The notes: generated from the sequence alone by a model not told the origin. 64,000 nucleotides of DNA from Cymbidium sinense (GCA_021442155.1 CM038222.1:57732266-57796265), one strand, 5' to 3'; numbered from the stretch's first letter, positions 36,975 to 48,968 are shown. Translations and numbers: made by a program.

Positions 36975-37530
36975 TTGAACTTGACCAAGCCAACATTTGT
37001 GTGAACTGGCCCAATTGGCCCACTTGACCCAAGTTGATCAATTTTGACCTAAAAGAACAAAATATGTCAAAACTTGATCTAAGATAAATTGATTAGAACC
37101 AATGGGTCAAGTCTATCCCAAATCACTTGTGGAACTTGACCAAAGCCTCAATTGGTCAACTAGACCCAACCTAGCCCAATTGACCTTAGACCCAACATGA
37201 CCTAAAGGGGTCATGTTGAGCCAAAATTGAACATAACTCCAATTGATTGGAAACAAAGATACCAATCTACTTCATATGATCAACCAAACCTAAAACTATC
37301 CTTGACCTAAACTAAATAGTTCAAATGGGTCAAATGGGTCAACTTGACTCAATTGACCTAAATGAGTCATATGAGCCAAAACCTAATCTAATCCATATTG
37401 AACCAAACCAAAAGAACCAAAACATTTCAAATGATCATATGAACTTGACACAGCCCTTAGTTTGACCCAATTTGACCTATTGGTCAACTTGACCCAAGTT
37501 GACCCATTTTGACCTAAATGGGTCAACATG
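36975..37530 (+). promoter_or_regulatory. Dense TTGACC/GGTCAA (W-box-like) cluster in the 5' LTR
   Basis: I count 18 exact TTGACC or GGTCAA hexamers in about 555 bases. Equal base composition would predict about 0.27. TTGAC[CT] is the core bound by WRKY factors (established). Equivalent clusters sit in the other LTR copies, so the feature belongs to the family. Whether it drives expression is not shown. Confidence 0.6.
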
Positions 37531-40500
37531 AGCCAAACCCTATCAAATGGATTCCAAATGTATTGAAATTTGGCCCAACCTCTTTTCTCAACATACCAAA
37601 CATACCCAAATTTTAAAAAATAGTAAAATGACCATTATACCCCTAGGACATAGAATGAATTTCGGCCTAGCCCATGGATATTTTGGTCATGCACTCATCA
37701 CAATCACTTGAGGATTTCCTAAAATCTCAAGGGGACCTAGTGATGAGTGGTGCACCAAACCCAAAGGGTTTGGGTCAACCCATTTGGCCCATGGACCAAA
37801 CTCGACCACCCATGGCCAAATTGAATTTCCAAACTCCCCCCAAACCTCAATTGGATGCACATGAGAGTTAGGCTTCCACTCCTCTGGCCAAACCAACCAT
37901 GTGCACAACTCTAACAGCCAAAACAACCCATCCTATATGGACAATTGGATCAAAAGGGCAAGCTTAGGCTCGGTCATCCGATTTCCATAGGGGGAGATAT
38001 ACTCCCCTTAATTCCTTAAAATTTTAATTCACTCTTGATCGATTGGAGCCTAAGGAGAGTTAGCAAACATCAGAGAGCTTTCCTAAGGCCCCTAGAAGAG
38101 ATTTGGATCTTGTCTTCCAAAATAGGGGAGTTCACCTTGATTTCCAAATTCCTCTACACTTAATACCACTTAAATTCCTTGTACACTCATCATCCAAGGA
38201 CCAATTCGAGCTTGAATAAGCATCTAATTGAGCTCTAGAGGCAAGGGGAAGATCAATTCGATCAAAGCAGTAAGGGGAGTGAAGAGGAGTTGGTCCACCC
38301 ATCCATCTTCTTAACCTCAAGAGCTAGGAACTTCAAAAGGGCTTCATCTCCACTAAACAAAGCTACCTCATTGATCCAGAGCACCGATGATCACTTGCAG
38401 CAAGGTTAGTGAATTTTTGACCACTTAGGCTAAGAGGTTTTGGTCTTTTGTGAAGTAGATTTTAATCTCATAGGATCTTAGCCGTTGGATTGGCCGCTTT
38501 AGTCCTTTTGATGGTGTGGGTTGAGTCTTGATTGAATCCATGAAGGATCAGGCTCGGATCTCCCCTTGGTTTGTGAACGGCTCACATTCCTCCTCAGGGA
38601 AGAATTCAGCCCATCTCAGCCGTCCATCCATGCATTTTTAGATGGACGACTGAGATTATTAGGCATGTTTTTAATCCCTTATTAGATTTATAAACATCAG
38701 GTTTATCCTCAGCTATCTGATCTTTAATGGGATGACTAAAGGTAAAAGCCGCCATCCCCGATGTGACAAGTCTCATGCGCTACGCGTGGGTGATACCGCC
38801 ATCGCCGCCTCCATGAGTGGGTATTAACCTAGGATTAGTTAGAGATTAATTATAATTTCTAATTAATTCAAAATTTTAACTCAAAAATTTTCAAAAAATC
38901 ATAATTATTTCAAGAAAAATTAGAAAAATATGAGGAAAATTTTTATGGATAGATAATTCCATCTATAATATTTTAAAAATAATTTCAATGTATTTGAATT
39001 TTCCATTTTCTCAGAATTTGAGTTTCTTTGGGAATGTCAATTAGCTAATTATTTTCTAATTAAGCCACCAATTAATCTCAAACTTCTAGGGTTCATTTTA
39101 GGAGATGACCTCTGCCTCCCTAAATTTTTTTGAGATTTATTAAGGCCTTGGTTAGAAAAATTTCCAGCTGATTTTCTAATTATCCTCTTCATGTAATTAA
39201 GGGTAATTAAGGTATAATTAGTGGGTTTTCCCTATGATTAAGTTGGATTAAGGATAGATCCAGTGAGTATGGATTTTATGAAATAATTTTATGGTATTTC
39301 CCTTAAGCTATTCCCTAAACCCCCTTTTCCTTTCCTTAATCCCTTAAGGGTTAAATCATTAATTATCCCTTTAAACAATTTTTAAAAATTCTAAACCATA
39401 AATTAATTAATCTACCTTAGGTAAATACTTAGGTGTTCAATAGCCTAAGTCTAATTAAGGAAATAAAACCCCTTTCATAAGTGTGAAGGGATGTTTTAAA
39501 AGTACTTAAGTTAAAACCCTTTAGCTTACTTAACTTCTATTGTGAGCCAAACTACATTAGGCCTTTTCATTACTAAGTGCATTACCAATTTACAAATCTT
39601 GTGGGTTTTATGTCATCTCATTAGCTCATAATTACTCAGTTAATTTTCCTAAGGTGGTGTAAGTAAGGGTTAATTAATCATTTAATGGATACCCTAACCT
39701 AATCAACACTTAAAAATAGATTTAATTATCTAAAAATTAAACAAAAATCTAAAACACATGTGAGAATTGGTTAGGAATAGCAAACTCATCTCACTTTTTC
39801 AAGATTAAATCAATAAACAAATAAAAATTATTTTGAAATTCACTTTGATTTATTCTAAGTTTTCTTATTCTTTAAGAATGTCTTTAGGAATTAAGTAAAG
39901 TGAGTTTGTTTACATGATTACATTGCTTTATATCTTTCCCAACATGTTAAATTATGTGACATATGATTTATGCATTCATGATTTCATGTTTTTAAAGTTT
40001 TAAAATGAAATTATTTACTTTATATCAAATATGCATGTGTTGGCTAAAGTAAAATATGAGTGGTTATTATCACTACTAAATTCAAAGAATTTTCAAACAA
40101 ATAAATAAAACATCAAATCTGACAGTGTGTTATTCTTATAATTTAATTATAAGCTTGCATGTGATGAATTATAAAATCATATTTAGTGTAGCATTTCCTT
40201 CCTTTCTTATGTTAGCCTAGTTTTGAATATGTGTTGGTAAGATGTAGGGTTCATTTGAAAAGAACCCAACACTTACTTAATTCTAAATCCTATTCATCCC
40301 TATGCTCTCACTTAAGGAGGATTGCCTACACTTGAATGGATAAATTGCATAAACAAAAATGAAACCATTAAGCAAACTTTTGCATATTCCTTTTCCATTT
40401 CATTTCTTTTGTATGTATGTTAGTACTTATGGAAAGTGGTATATTAGTCCGACAACCCCGAGATTAGAATTTAAGTAGCCTAAGTAGGTCTTCACCGGTT

Positions 40501-41319
40501 AACAATGGCACTATACTCACTTATGCCTTTCTTACTTTCATGCATGTATGTGAAATTTTGGATAAATAAAATCTTTTCTACTTAAGAAAATTCATGCATC
40601 TGAAACTTCTAAATTTTTCTAAATGGATTACTTAGCATACATCATAAAGTGTGTTAACTATTCTCATTCGTATGTATAGATATGCCTAGGGACCATCCAT
40701 ATGCATGTTATATATGTTGGGAAATAATTGAAGTAATGTATGTTATGTGAATTTTGATTTATTTTTATTAATATTAAAATGTCTTTCTTTTTGGATAGGT
40801 TTGTTTAGAGTTGATCTAACTTAGAATTAATTAAAACATTTAATCAAAATATTCACCTAAATAAAATTAAAACATGAACCTACTTTAGAAAATTACTTAA
40901 GGATTAGGGAAGGAAAGAGAAGTTCCCTTCTCTTTCCCTCTCTTTATAACTTAGTGATTAATTGTAGGTTTCACTCAAATCAAATTAAAACATGAAATAA
41001 TAACAACCCAATGTCACTAAACAACTTAAATGAAACCCTCCTCTAAGTTGAACATGTCTTTCACACTTAGAAAATTCAAACCTAATGTCCTAAGCTAAGC
41101 ATGTCACACAAACATTCAAAGCACACACATTATCCTAAATCACCACTTCTAGATTTAGGTTAGGTCGGTGCATAGTTTGATGTTATATTTTATTTTATGA
41201 TGAATGTTTTAGGCTGGATGTTAGGATGTATGCTCGTAGAATGAATGGTAGTACATGCTTAGTCTAACTATTCTTTTCTATAGGGGATTGTGATAAAGGG
41301 GCGCTATCATAAATAAAAA

Positions 41320-41327
41320 TATAAATA
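41320..41327 (+). promoter_or_regulatory. Candidate LTR TATA box
   Basis: TATAAATA, also kept in inverted copies D (about 18322-18330) and C (about 35178-35186), but changed to TATAATTG in the 3' LTR (about 62633). If used, U3 would be about 5.6 kb and R-U5 about 1.9 kb. No other evidence for a start site. Confidence 0.3.
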
Positions 41328-41625
41328 CTTCTTGTTTGCAAGTGCTTATACCCTTTAGCATAATCCATGGGTCAGGTGGACTTAGTCACCCATTTATGGG
41401 GTGATAAGTCCAATATACATACTTGGGATTTGTGTGGTGTGATTTGACTAACCTTTATTTTGCAGATGTTAGTTAGATTTATGCATTTCCTTTTCATGTA
41501 AAAATATGTATATTTAGGATTTGAAATGATTTATTATGGGGGGATTAGGATGAACATTAGTCATAAGATCCTCCCATCTTATGTACCATATGAAGCCTTG
41601 GAGCATCTACCATCCAACCTTCCAA

Positions 41626-41680
41626 AGGAGGAACCAAAAGAAGAAGAAAAAAAGAAAAGAAAGAAGAAAGAAGAATAAAG
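41626..41680 (+). repeat. Purine (GAA/AAG) tract in the 5' LTR
   Basis: A purine-only run, almost without interruption, near the 3' part of the LTR. The 3' LTR copy (62931-63008) is longer, and inverted copy B has the matching pyrimidine run at 25640-25685. It is a length-variable simple repeat. Confidence 0.8.
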
Positions 41681-43207
41681 CTTGAAGACCCCCATATGAG
41701 AGTAGAGATTGGCTACTCAGATTTAATATTTTTGAGTTTGTGCGGTGGTGCCCGACCATAAAAGGCCATTTATTTTTTTTGCGCTAGTTTTATAAATTAG
41801 TTGATGTTTGTTTAACTTATGCATTAAGTGGCATGCTTTTCCTAGTTTATTTCTTGCTTTATATATGGCCTGGATGTGTATTAGGCTCTTTAAGAAAAAA
41901 TAAATCTTTTACCCAACTTAAAAATCCAAACTAAAACTAAATAAGTCATAACCTCACCTAAAGCTTAGGATTAAAATTAAGATAAAAGAATTAGAAACCC
42001 CTTAGTTGGATGAGTTTTTTTCTTTATAATATCATGCACAACTGCATCTTATTTCACTCTTGATTAAATGGCTTCTATCTTTGCCAGAGAACCCGGCTTG
42101 ACCTTTGAGGGTCGTGGTGGAAACTCACATCTTAAACTTCTAGCTAATTTTGGCCAACAATCTACTTTCTCATGCATTTGTCATAAAAAGCCTAATAGCC
42201 TGAGTCAAAGTCATTTGAAATATGCTCTTTACATGATCTAGTCTCTTTAGGGAGTGAGTTTAAGGACTTAGTCTCTTTCTAAATAAAAATAATCTAGCTA
42301 TCTTACATAAGCATAAAGACTTGCCTACATGTATTTAAAATCATAGAATGAGTTAGTTGACGGCCACCCCCAGGCGGTTGTAAGTCCAAGCTACCGGGTG
42401 ATTTATCCTTTCTTATGGAGGCAAATCAATTACCCATCTTTCACCTTAGATTTAGGTTATGCTTCAAGCCCTCGCCGAAGCTCCCTAGATTTAGGTTCTG
42501 AGGTTACTTCTCTCCTTGGAGGGCCATAAGTATAATTTCTCACCTCTTAGGCATTTCCTTAATCTTGTGTTAAGGAATCTTAAATCCTAAAATTCTAATG
42601 AAAAATATAACTCAAACAAACTAAATCAATTTCTAAAATGTAAAGCCCAATTTTAGGATAGTTCAAGATGCTCGTTAGGTTTCCTAACATCGTGAGCATC
42701 TCCTACTTATTTTTATTTTAGCTTCGATAATAACTCCCTCTTTTGATCAATCTTATTTGATCTTCAAACATAAATCAATCGATTTATAGTCCTTCCTATT
42801 GAAATCTTTAGTGACATTTATCATTTACCTTAATCGAGAGTTTTCCTAAAGGATCATGTCCTTTAAGATGTAAGTAATTATGGGGGCTTGCCCCTATACG
42901 GAACTTAATGAACTCAGTTTAAAATAAATCCTATTTTACTTTTTCATGTAAAGTAAGGGAAGAATCTCTGGTACATATGCAAACCCATCATCCTTAGGAG
43001 TCCTTATTAATGTGATTGGTTCCATTAAAGGGTAGTGAATTCTATCTTTCAAGATAGTACACTATACTTTGATGACGTATCTGATCACCTGAATAAGTAC
43101 ATATGCGGATATGTGTGGTGTCTTACCAAGATGACGTTCCTCTTTCTTTTCTCCCCATAGATTTGAAAGGTGACTCCCTTATAGAAATTTTTCTCCATAG
43201 ATTTTTC

Positions 43208-43225
43208 TGGCGACTCCGCTGGGGA
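43208..43225 (+). promoter_or_regulatory. Primer binding site of the plus-strand giant
   Basis: TGGCGACTCCGCTGGGGA, which begins with TGG as needed to pair with a tRNA CCA end. Ogre/Tat elements use tRNA-Arg (from memory), and this sequence fits that class. A partial echo (CATAGATTTGAAAGGTGACTC, about 43157-43177) stands just upstream. Confidence 0.8.
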
Positions 43226-43810
43226 TGGTTCCTCTCTCCATCTTTGGTAAATGATCATTGTCTTTGAGTATCAATAGTGGATTTTTACTTTAGTATGAAT
43301 CCAAGACAATCTTTCTTTTCATTGGCACTTAGCTCATTTCATCCTTAAGTTGAGTTAGCCAATATCTTTAGGTTTTCGGACTGCATTCCTTGTTGGTCTT
43401 AAAACCCCCGTTGGTTTCTCCAATGGGAAAAATGAAAAGATTTAAAATAAAAATAAATATCTCTTAAAGACTTCCTCCTTATCATCTTCATGATAAGGAA
43501 AGGTTCATCCTAAAAAATAAAAAAATCTTTCATAAAGAACTTTGCTTTTTCAAAAGCACCTTTTCAAAAAAAAATGCACTTAATAAAATATTTTTCACAA
43601 AAATTCTTCACCTTCATTTAATAATTCACATAATTATTATATGTAGCAATTTTCAAAAATAAAATTAATAACATTTTCCAAAAGCACAAATAAATATATT
43701 CTTTCAATTCACTTTGATGAAGATTTCATTTTCAAAATAAAATGAATAATCATGTTTTCCAAAAATCACAATCATAATCATAAAACTCTTTCAAAAAGCA
43801 CACATGAATT
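43226..43810 (+). other. Leader before the stem-loop array
   Basis: Non-coding, AT-rich leader of the plus-strand giant with many short runs of A or T. No gene or clear motif seen. Confidence 0.5.
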
Positions 43811-45640
43811 TTTCTATTCAATATACTCATTCTTATTGAATGGAAAGTTCATTTGTAATCAAAATTAAGATTTTTAAAAAAGAATATGTGAACATCTTCA
43901 TTTAATATACTTAGGTTTATTAAATGAATATTTCATTCCCAACTAAAAAATATAATATCATTTAGGAAATTATACTTAAGCATATCCCACATATGTTTTA
44001 AGTTGGGGTTCCACTCTTTCAAAAAAGCAACAATCACACACAAAATAAAAAAATATCATATTTCAAAAATAAAATGGATCTCCATTCTACATACTCAAAT
44101 TTGGTTAATGGAGGTCCTCTTTTCAAAACATCAAAATCAAACAATCATATTTCCAAAATATTTCAAAATCCATTTGGAACTTCATTTAACATACTCAAAT
44201 TTGTTAAGTAAAATTTCCAAATTAAAAAATTTGCAAAACACATTTGGAATTTCATTTAGCATAATCAAATTTGTGAAGTAAAGTTTCCAAATCAAAAAAG
44301 TCAAAATCAACAATTATATTTCCAAAAACTTTCTAAAAACATATTTTGGAACTTCATTTAACATACACAAATTTGTTAAGTAAACTTTCCAAAATCAAAA
44401 TTAAAAAAATTTCAAAATTCTAAACACATTTTGGATTCGTTTAACATACACCAATTTGTTAAGTAAGGTTTCCAAAATCAAAATCCAAAAATTTTCAAAA
44501 TTCTAAACACATTTTGGAACTTCATTTAACATACATAAATTTGTTAAGTAAGGTTTCCAAAATCAAAATCCAAGAATTTTCAAAAAATTTCAATTATATT
44601 TGAAACTTCACCTAACATGGCTAAATTTATTAAGTAAAGTTTTCAAATACAAAATCAAAATTTCAAAAATTTTCAAACACATTTGGAACTTCATTTAACA
44701 TACCTAAATTTGTTAAGCAAAGTTTTCAAATCCAAAACCAAAATCAATAATCACATTTCAAAACTTTTCTAGACACATTTGGAATCTCACTTAACATACC
44801 CAAATTTATTAAGAGAAGTCTCCAAACTCAAAATTCAAAAAATTTCAAAACACATTTTGGAACTTCCTTTAACATACACAAATTTGTTAAGTAAGATTTC
44901 CAAAATCAAAAACCAAATGAAATCAAAATTTTAAACACAGCTTTTGAAATTTCATTTAGCATACTCAAATTTGCTAAATGAAATGTCCATTTCATAAAAC
45001 CAAGTGGGACTTCATCTTTAGCATACCAAACTTGCTAAAGTTGAATCTCCACTTTTAAAATTTTCCAAACAAAATGAAGCACCTTAGGATCCCCTTAGCA
45101 TACCAAATTTGCTAAAGGATCCTACCCTTTTCAAAAAAATCTAAATTTTCCAAACAAATGAAAACACTTAGGATTTTCATAGCATACCTAAATTTGCAAA
45201 GAATCCTATGTTTCAAAATAAAACAAAATACATTTGGATTCCTTACTTAGTATACCAAAATTGGCTAAGTAAGAATTCCAAAATTTTCAAAATCAAAACA
45301 AAAAAAAAATCATCAAGAAAGAAACAATCACTTTCACTTTACTTAGCATACCTAAATTTGCTAAGTAAAAATTCCAAAACATTCAAACAAAATAAAATCA
45401 ATTTGACCCTTACTTTAACATACCCAAATTTGTTAAAGGAAAGGGTCCTCCAAATCAAGAATTCAAAATCAAAACAAAATGAACCTATGGAAGCATCTTA
45501 TCCAAATCTTGAATCCATAATTTCAACATACTCAAATTTGTTGAAGTTTTAATTCATACTCAAATTCCTCTTTCAATCAATTTCTTCAAATTTATTTGAA
45601 CCCCATTTAACGCTTCCAAGTTATTGGATGTGGGTTTAGA
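43811..45640 (+). repeat. Array of about 20 covarying stem-loops in the leader
   Basis: Units start at about 43811, 43897, 44076, 44176, 44246, 44348, 44433, 44516, 44602, 44685, 44782, 44859, 44946, 45011, 45085, 45171, 45234, 45335, 45405 and 45505, with weaker ones at 43974 and 45597. Each has an 11-19 base stem and mostly a 10-base loop (TACTCAAATT, TACCCAAATT, TACCTAAATT, TACACAAATT). Examples: 43897-43907 pairs fully with 43918-43928; 44949-44961 pairs fully with 44972-44984; 45085-45100 pairs with 45110-45124 (GGATCC in both arms). Loop-side pairs change together: AACA/TGTT, AGCA/TGCT, AATA/TATT. Spacing is 65-100 bases. It lies between PBS and the first ORF. Confidence 0.88.
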
Positions 45641-45756
45641 TTTTCAAAATTCAAAAATTCAAAATCTATGGAGACAAAAAAATTGATGCAAGTTCATTCC
45701 TCATTGTCGATTTCTTTCAGTCAGTATAGCTTTCAGTTTTAGTTTTAGTCAGTACA

Positions 45757-46163
45757 ATGGTAGGATCACGAAAACTTTTCCTTTCCTTCTCTCACGGCAT
45801 GGACCTAGCCTTGGATCAGGCTGACTTTCCTCGTTTGGATCATACCCATTTGACCCATTTTGGCCATGGCTTTAGGTGAGCCAAGATCACTTGTGAGGGC
45901 ATTCCCCTCACAATAATCAACAAAAAGAGGGTGACCGGGCAGAAGCCGATCATCAAGGAAGACTTGCCCTTAGATTCAGAGATTTTCTCACTAAAGAGGA
46001 AAGCTATGGTAGTACCACAGCCTTCAGTAGTTTCAATCCCACGCATGCCAGCTGGTAGTTCATCCTCGAAGTTGCCCACATTGCCCCTGCTTAAAGACCC
46101 TATCATCTGTGCCCTCCAAGGGAAAGGCTCCCCTAGTTCCAGGGATTGCCTCCCCTACATTTA
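45757..46163 (+). pseudogene. Upstream ORF (ORF1 or gag N-terminus) of the plus-strand giant
   Basis: From ATG at 45757 the frame reads MVGSRKLFLSFSHGMDLALDQADF...THLTHFGHGFR, then a TGA (about 45877, where Arg CGA is likely). It continues AKITCEG and then, in a continuing frame, TGQKPIIKEDLPLDSEIFSLKRKAMVVPQ...DCLPYI to TAA at 46163. The minus-strand element shares SFS-x-G-x-DLAL-x-Q and the F-GHGF block. No domain is recognised. In Ogre elements an ORF of unknown role precedes gag, which fits this place. Confidence 0.6.
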
Positions 46164-47480
46164 AGTATAGGTTTAGCACATACTCCTCTCGTCCTACCCA
46201 CACCCAATGTCAAAACAAGAACCATATGGCAAACAGTTCCATACCAGGATAGCGAGAGAGTTAGAGGTAGCTGCTAGGTCAGCCATAGATGAGTCTACTA
46301 TGATCACATCACCACTGGTTATGGAGAACCAGTTTCATCCTCTCTCAGAATCATATAGAGAGGATGCTAGGAGGATTTAGTCATCGCCTCCTCCAGTGGT
46401 GCATCTACAGCCGACAATTTCTCAGGGTAGGAGGTCGTACGCCGACCTTCGCTCTATACTATGCCAAGTAGGTGGAGCATACGGATTCTTGAAGTCCAGT
46501 GCTCAATTTGATTTGTGATCTATTATCCCGGCAGTGTAGGGAGGTAGATCCGACAGGAGAGGGCCCGTGAGGCCCATACATCATTTGTCACTAGCAGGGA
46601 GTGACGGAGTTTCTGCCGTTATTCAGTTGCTTCTGCTTTGATCGACTTTCTAGCTCGGCGTGCTACCCGCATCGATCATATCGATAGTATCCTCCTCACA
46701 GGGACCAGCAATCATAGGAGGGCAGTTCCTGTACATAGAGAGTCAGTGGTGTCTCCACCTCACCACTCTACTCCATGTCCGCCATCGCTAGTGTAGGTTC
46801 CAACATCACCCACTCCATCCAAGGCCATGACAGCCACATTTAGGGAGAAATGTACCCCGTTGGTGATCCGACTATGTACAAGAGATCCTACTCCTCCTAC
46901 ACCACCCATTGTGGTAGGGCTGAGCTCTCCTGCTCGACCTTCTACCCTAGTGGTGGTGCGGAAGGAGTGGACCCCAGCATCATGGGTCTCTTTACCAACT
47001 CACCCATTCAAATGAGAGATGGTGACTACTATCAGAGATATTCTAGATGATAGTTCAATGACAGTAGTGGTAGAGGTTCATTCTAGGATTGTTACCCTTA
47101 CATAGCATCCAGATTATCATTCTAATAGTATCCGCATTGACTCCCCAACTTCGTGTGAGGTCCTGCCTCTCATGACAAGGATCACACCAACCCAAGCTTT
47201 TTGTACATACAGAGTTAGATCGATCCGTAGATGAGATAGTTACACACTATTTTATGAAGAAAAGGAGATCTTAGGGTATGCATGGTCTGATGAAGAAAGA
47301 GTCAGCTTCAATCCCAACGAAGATGACTTGATGTGGGATTCAGCTGGCGTATGCATGCATCAATTAGAGGTTCTTCTTGGGAGCAAAGCCATGGAAGGAG
47401 ATGAGGTTGATCAAGGAGACACCGCAAAATTAGTCCATCACTTTTGAATCCAGTTAAGGCAGAAAGACGAACAGATTGAT
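46164..47480 (+). other. Degenerate part between ORF1 region and gag
   Basis: Short broken frames with Pro/Ser-rich readings; no long frame and no recognised motif. It likely continues the upstream ORF or the gag N-terminus, since the matching stretch of the minus-strand element holds an acidic gag segment at 30570-30941. The end (47420-47480) reads RQKDEQIDR in the gag frame. Confidence 0.45.
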
Positions 47481-47483
47481 AGG

Positions 47484-48900
47484 ATGGCACAGCAGTTGCA
47501 GGACTTGTTGGCAGCAGTGTCAGTTCTTCAAAAGCAAGCCCTTCCAGCTCATCCTAGCACAGTCGATATCAATCAGCCTGAACTAGTGCATGTCTTAGAT
47601 CCAGTTAAAACTCAACCTCCTATTGAGCAAGGTAGCACTAGTTTGTATAAGAAGGTAGTGGAAAGTACCTTCATACATGAAAAAGATCTGAAATCTATGG
47701 TTGAGCAATAGGTGAAGGAAGCTTTGGCTCAAGCTTGGGGAGGATCGTCAGTTCCAAAGGGTAGATCCTGCCTAGAGGAATTTTATTCCATCCAGTATCC
47801 CAAGGGTTTTGTGCCTCCTTCCTTCAAGATCTTCGATGGCGGTGGGAATCTGAGGTAGCATATAGCTCATTTCAGGCCCAATTTTTGCAACGTAGGTGGC
47901 AGTGATGCTTTACTCTTTAGAATCTTTGTCAGTAGCCTAGTGGGTATTTCCTTTGGTTGGTATGCTGAACTACACAATGATTTAGTTAAGACATCTTCTG
48001 AGTTAAAGTAACTCTTCATCAAGAGATTTGCTGGAGCTTAGCAAAGGGTTACTGTAGGCGATCTCATTATAGCCCTACATCATTCTAGTGAGTCACTTAT
48101 TGATTATAATCTTTGATGGTGTAACCTGAGTATGAAGTGTGAACCATAGCTGTTTGAATAGCATGTCATTGAGATTCTCTTAAAGAATATCCATGGCCCA
48201 GTCGCCTTCATGCTTAAGGGCTTGACTATCAAGATATTTGAGAAGCTAATCAACAAGGCGGCTAGTCTACAAGGAGAGGCCAAACAGTTGCCTTTTCCAG
48301 ATCAGTTGCCAAAGCAAAAATCCTAGAAAGTTTATGAGAAGAAACTTGGAGCAATAGCAGCGGTTGACAAGGGGAAGCAGCCAACTAGAGATCAGTCAGG
48401 GCGACCATGACCTTAGCAGCCTCTACCTCTTTTGCCACCATCGAGGCAGTAATACCACCACCACCGACATGCATATCCTCCACCAGGTAGCTATAGTCCA
48501 CCTACTCTATTAGATAAGTTAAATAAACATTATTCTTTTAAGAGGGAGGTAATCAAAAAAATCTTTAAGAACCTCTTAAAGAAACCTAATTTTTAGCTAC
48601 CCAAGCCTACGAGACTGGAGGAAGTTGGCAAAAGTCATGATCCAAACTTTTGCCCTTATCACCATATGCTAGGCCACATTTTGGAGGACTGCTTTACTTT
48701 TAAGGATGGGCTTGAACACAGTTTCAAGATCGGTGTTGTCGTTATCCCAAAGGAATATCTTGTGGAACAACCTTCCAGTTCCATTAGGGTAATCCTTGGG
48801 GATACTAGTGATCCTACCAAAACCAAAGAAGGTTCGGACATTTGTTTATCTAAAACCTCTAAGAAAATTATCAAGAAGATCAAGAAGCTTTCCTTGTAGG
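47484..48900 (+). pseudogene. Gag of the plus-strand giant (broken)
   Basis: Coiled-coil start MAQQLQDLLAAVSVLQKQ, then PELVHVLDP and EKDLKSMVEQ. The core, YPKGFVPPSFKIFDGGGNLR...HIAHF...DALLFRIFVSSLVGISFGWYAELH, is characteristic of Tat-type gag. A downstream CPYHHMLGHILEDCFTFKDGLE segment (about 48650-48720) is the Cys/His motif of this group. Stops at about 47709, 47854, 48008, 48039, 48147 and 48159 lie where Gln is expected. Gag assembles the particle and packages RNA. Its position downstream of the stem-loop leader would suit recognition of that leader, but this is speculation. Confidence 0.8.
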
Positions 48901-48968
48901 TGCCTGAGTCAGTTCAAACCTCCAACACCAAGGAAGGTTTGTAAGTTTTCAGTACCAACTCTAGGAAA

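Larger units (their letters stand above)
35756..43196 (+). repeat. 5' LTR of the plus-strand giant (about 7.4 kb)
   Basis: Starts TGTCGACCTCATTTTTAG; the partner at 56796 starts TGTTGATCTCATTTTTAG. Flanking bases differ at the two sites, which fixes the left edge. The right edge is set by the PBS at 43208 and is uncertain by some tens of bases (CTCCATAG before ATTTTTC). Contents in order: conserved head (35756-36000), tandem hairpin units (36100-36760), W-box-like cluster (36975-37530), unique part (37560-38800), AT-rich part (38820-41100), TATA-like site (41320), purine tract (41626-41680) and end block (42000-43196). No protein-coding gene is seen in it. Confidence 0.88.

Noticed and set aside
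44003..45552. Open frames of 92 and 114 codons within the stem-loop array
   Set aside because: Translations are repetitive by-products of the hairpin units (Lys/Asn/Ser-rich) and are broken between units.
43811..45640. CRISPR-like array (regular repeats and spacers)
   Set aside because: Plant nuclear context, units are diverged hairpins without unique spacers, and no cas genes.
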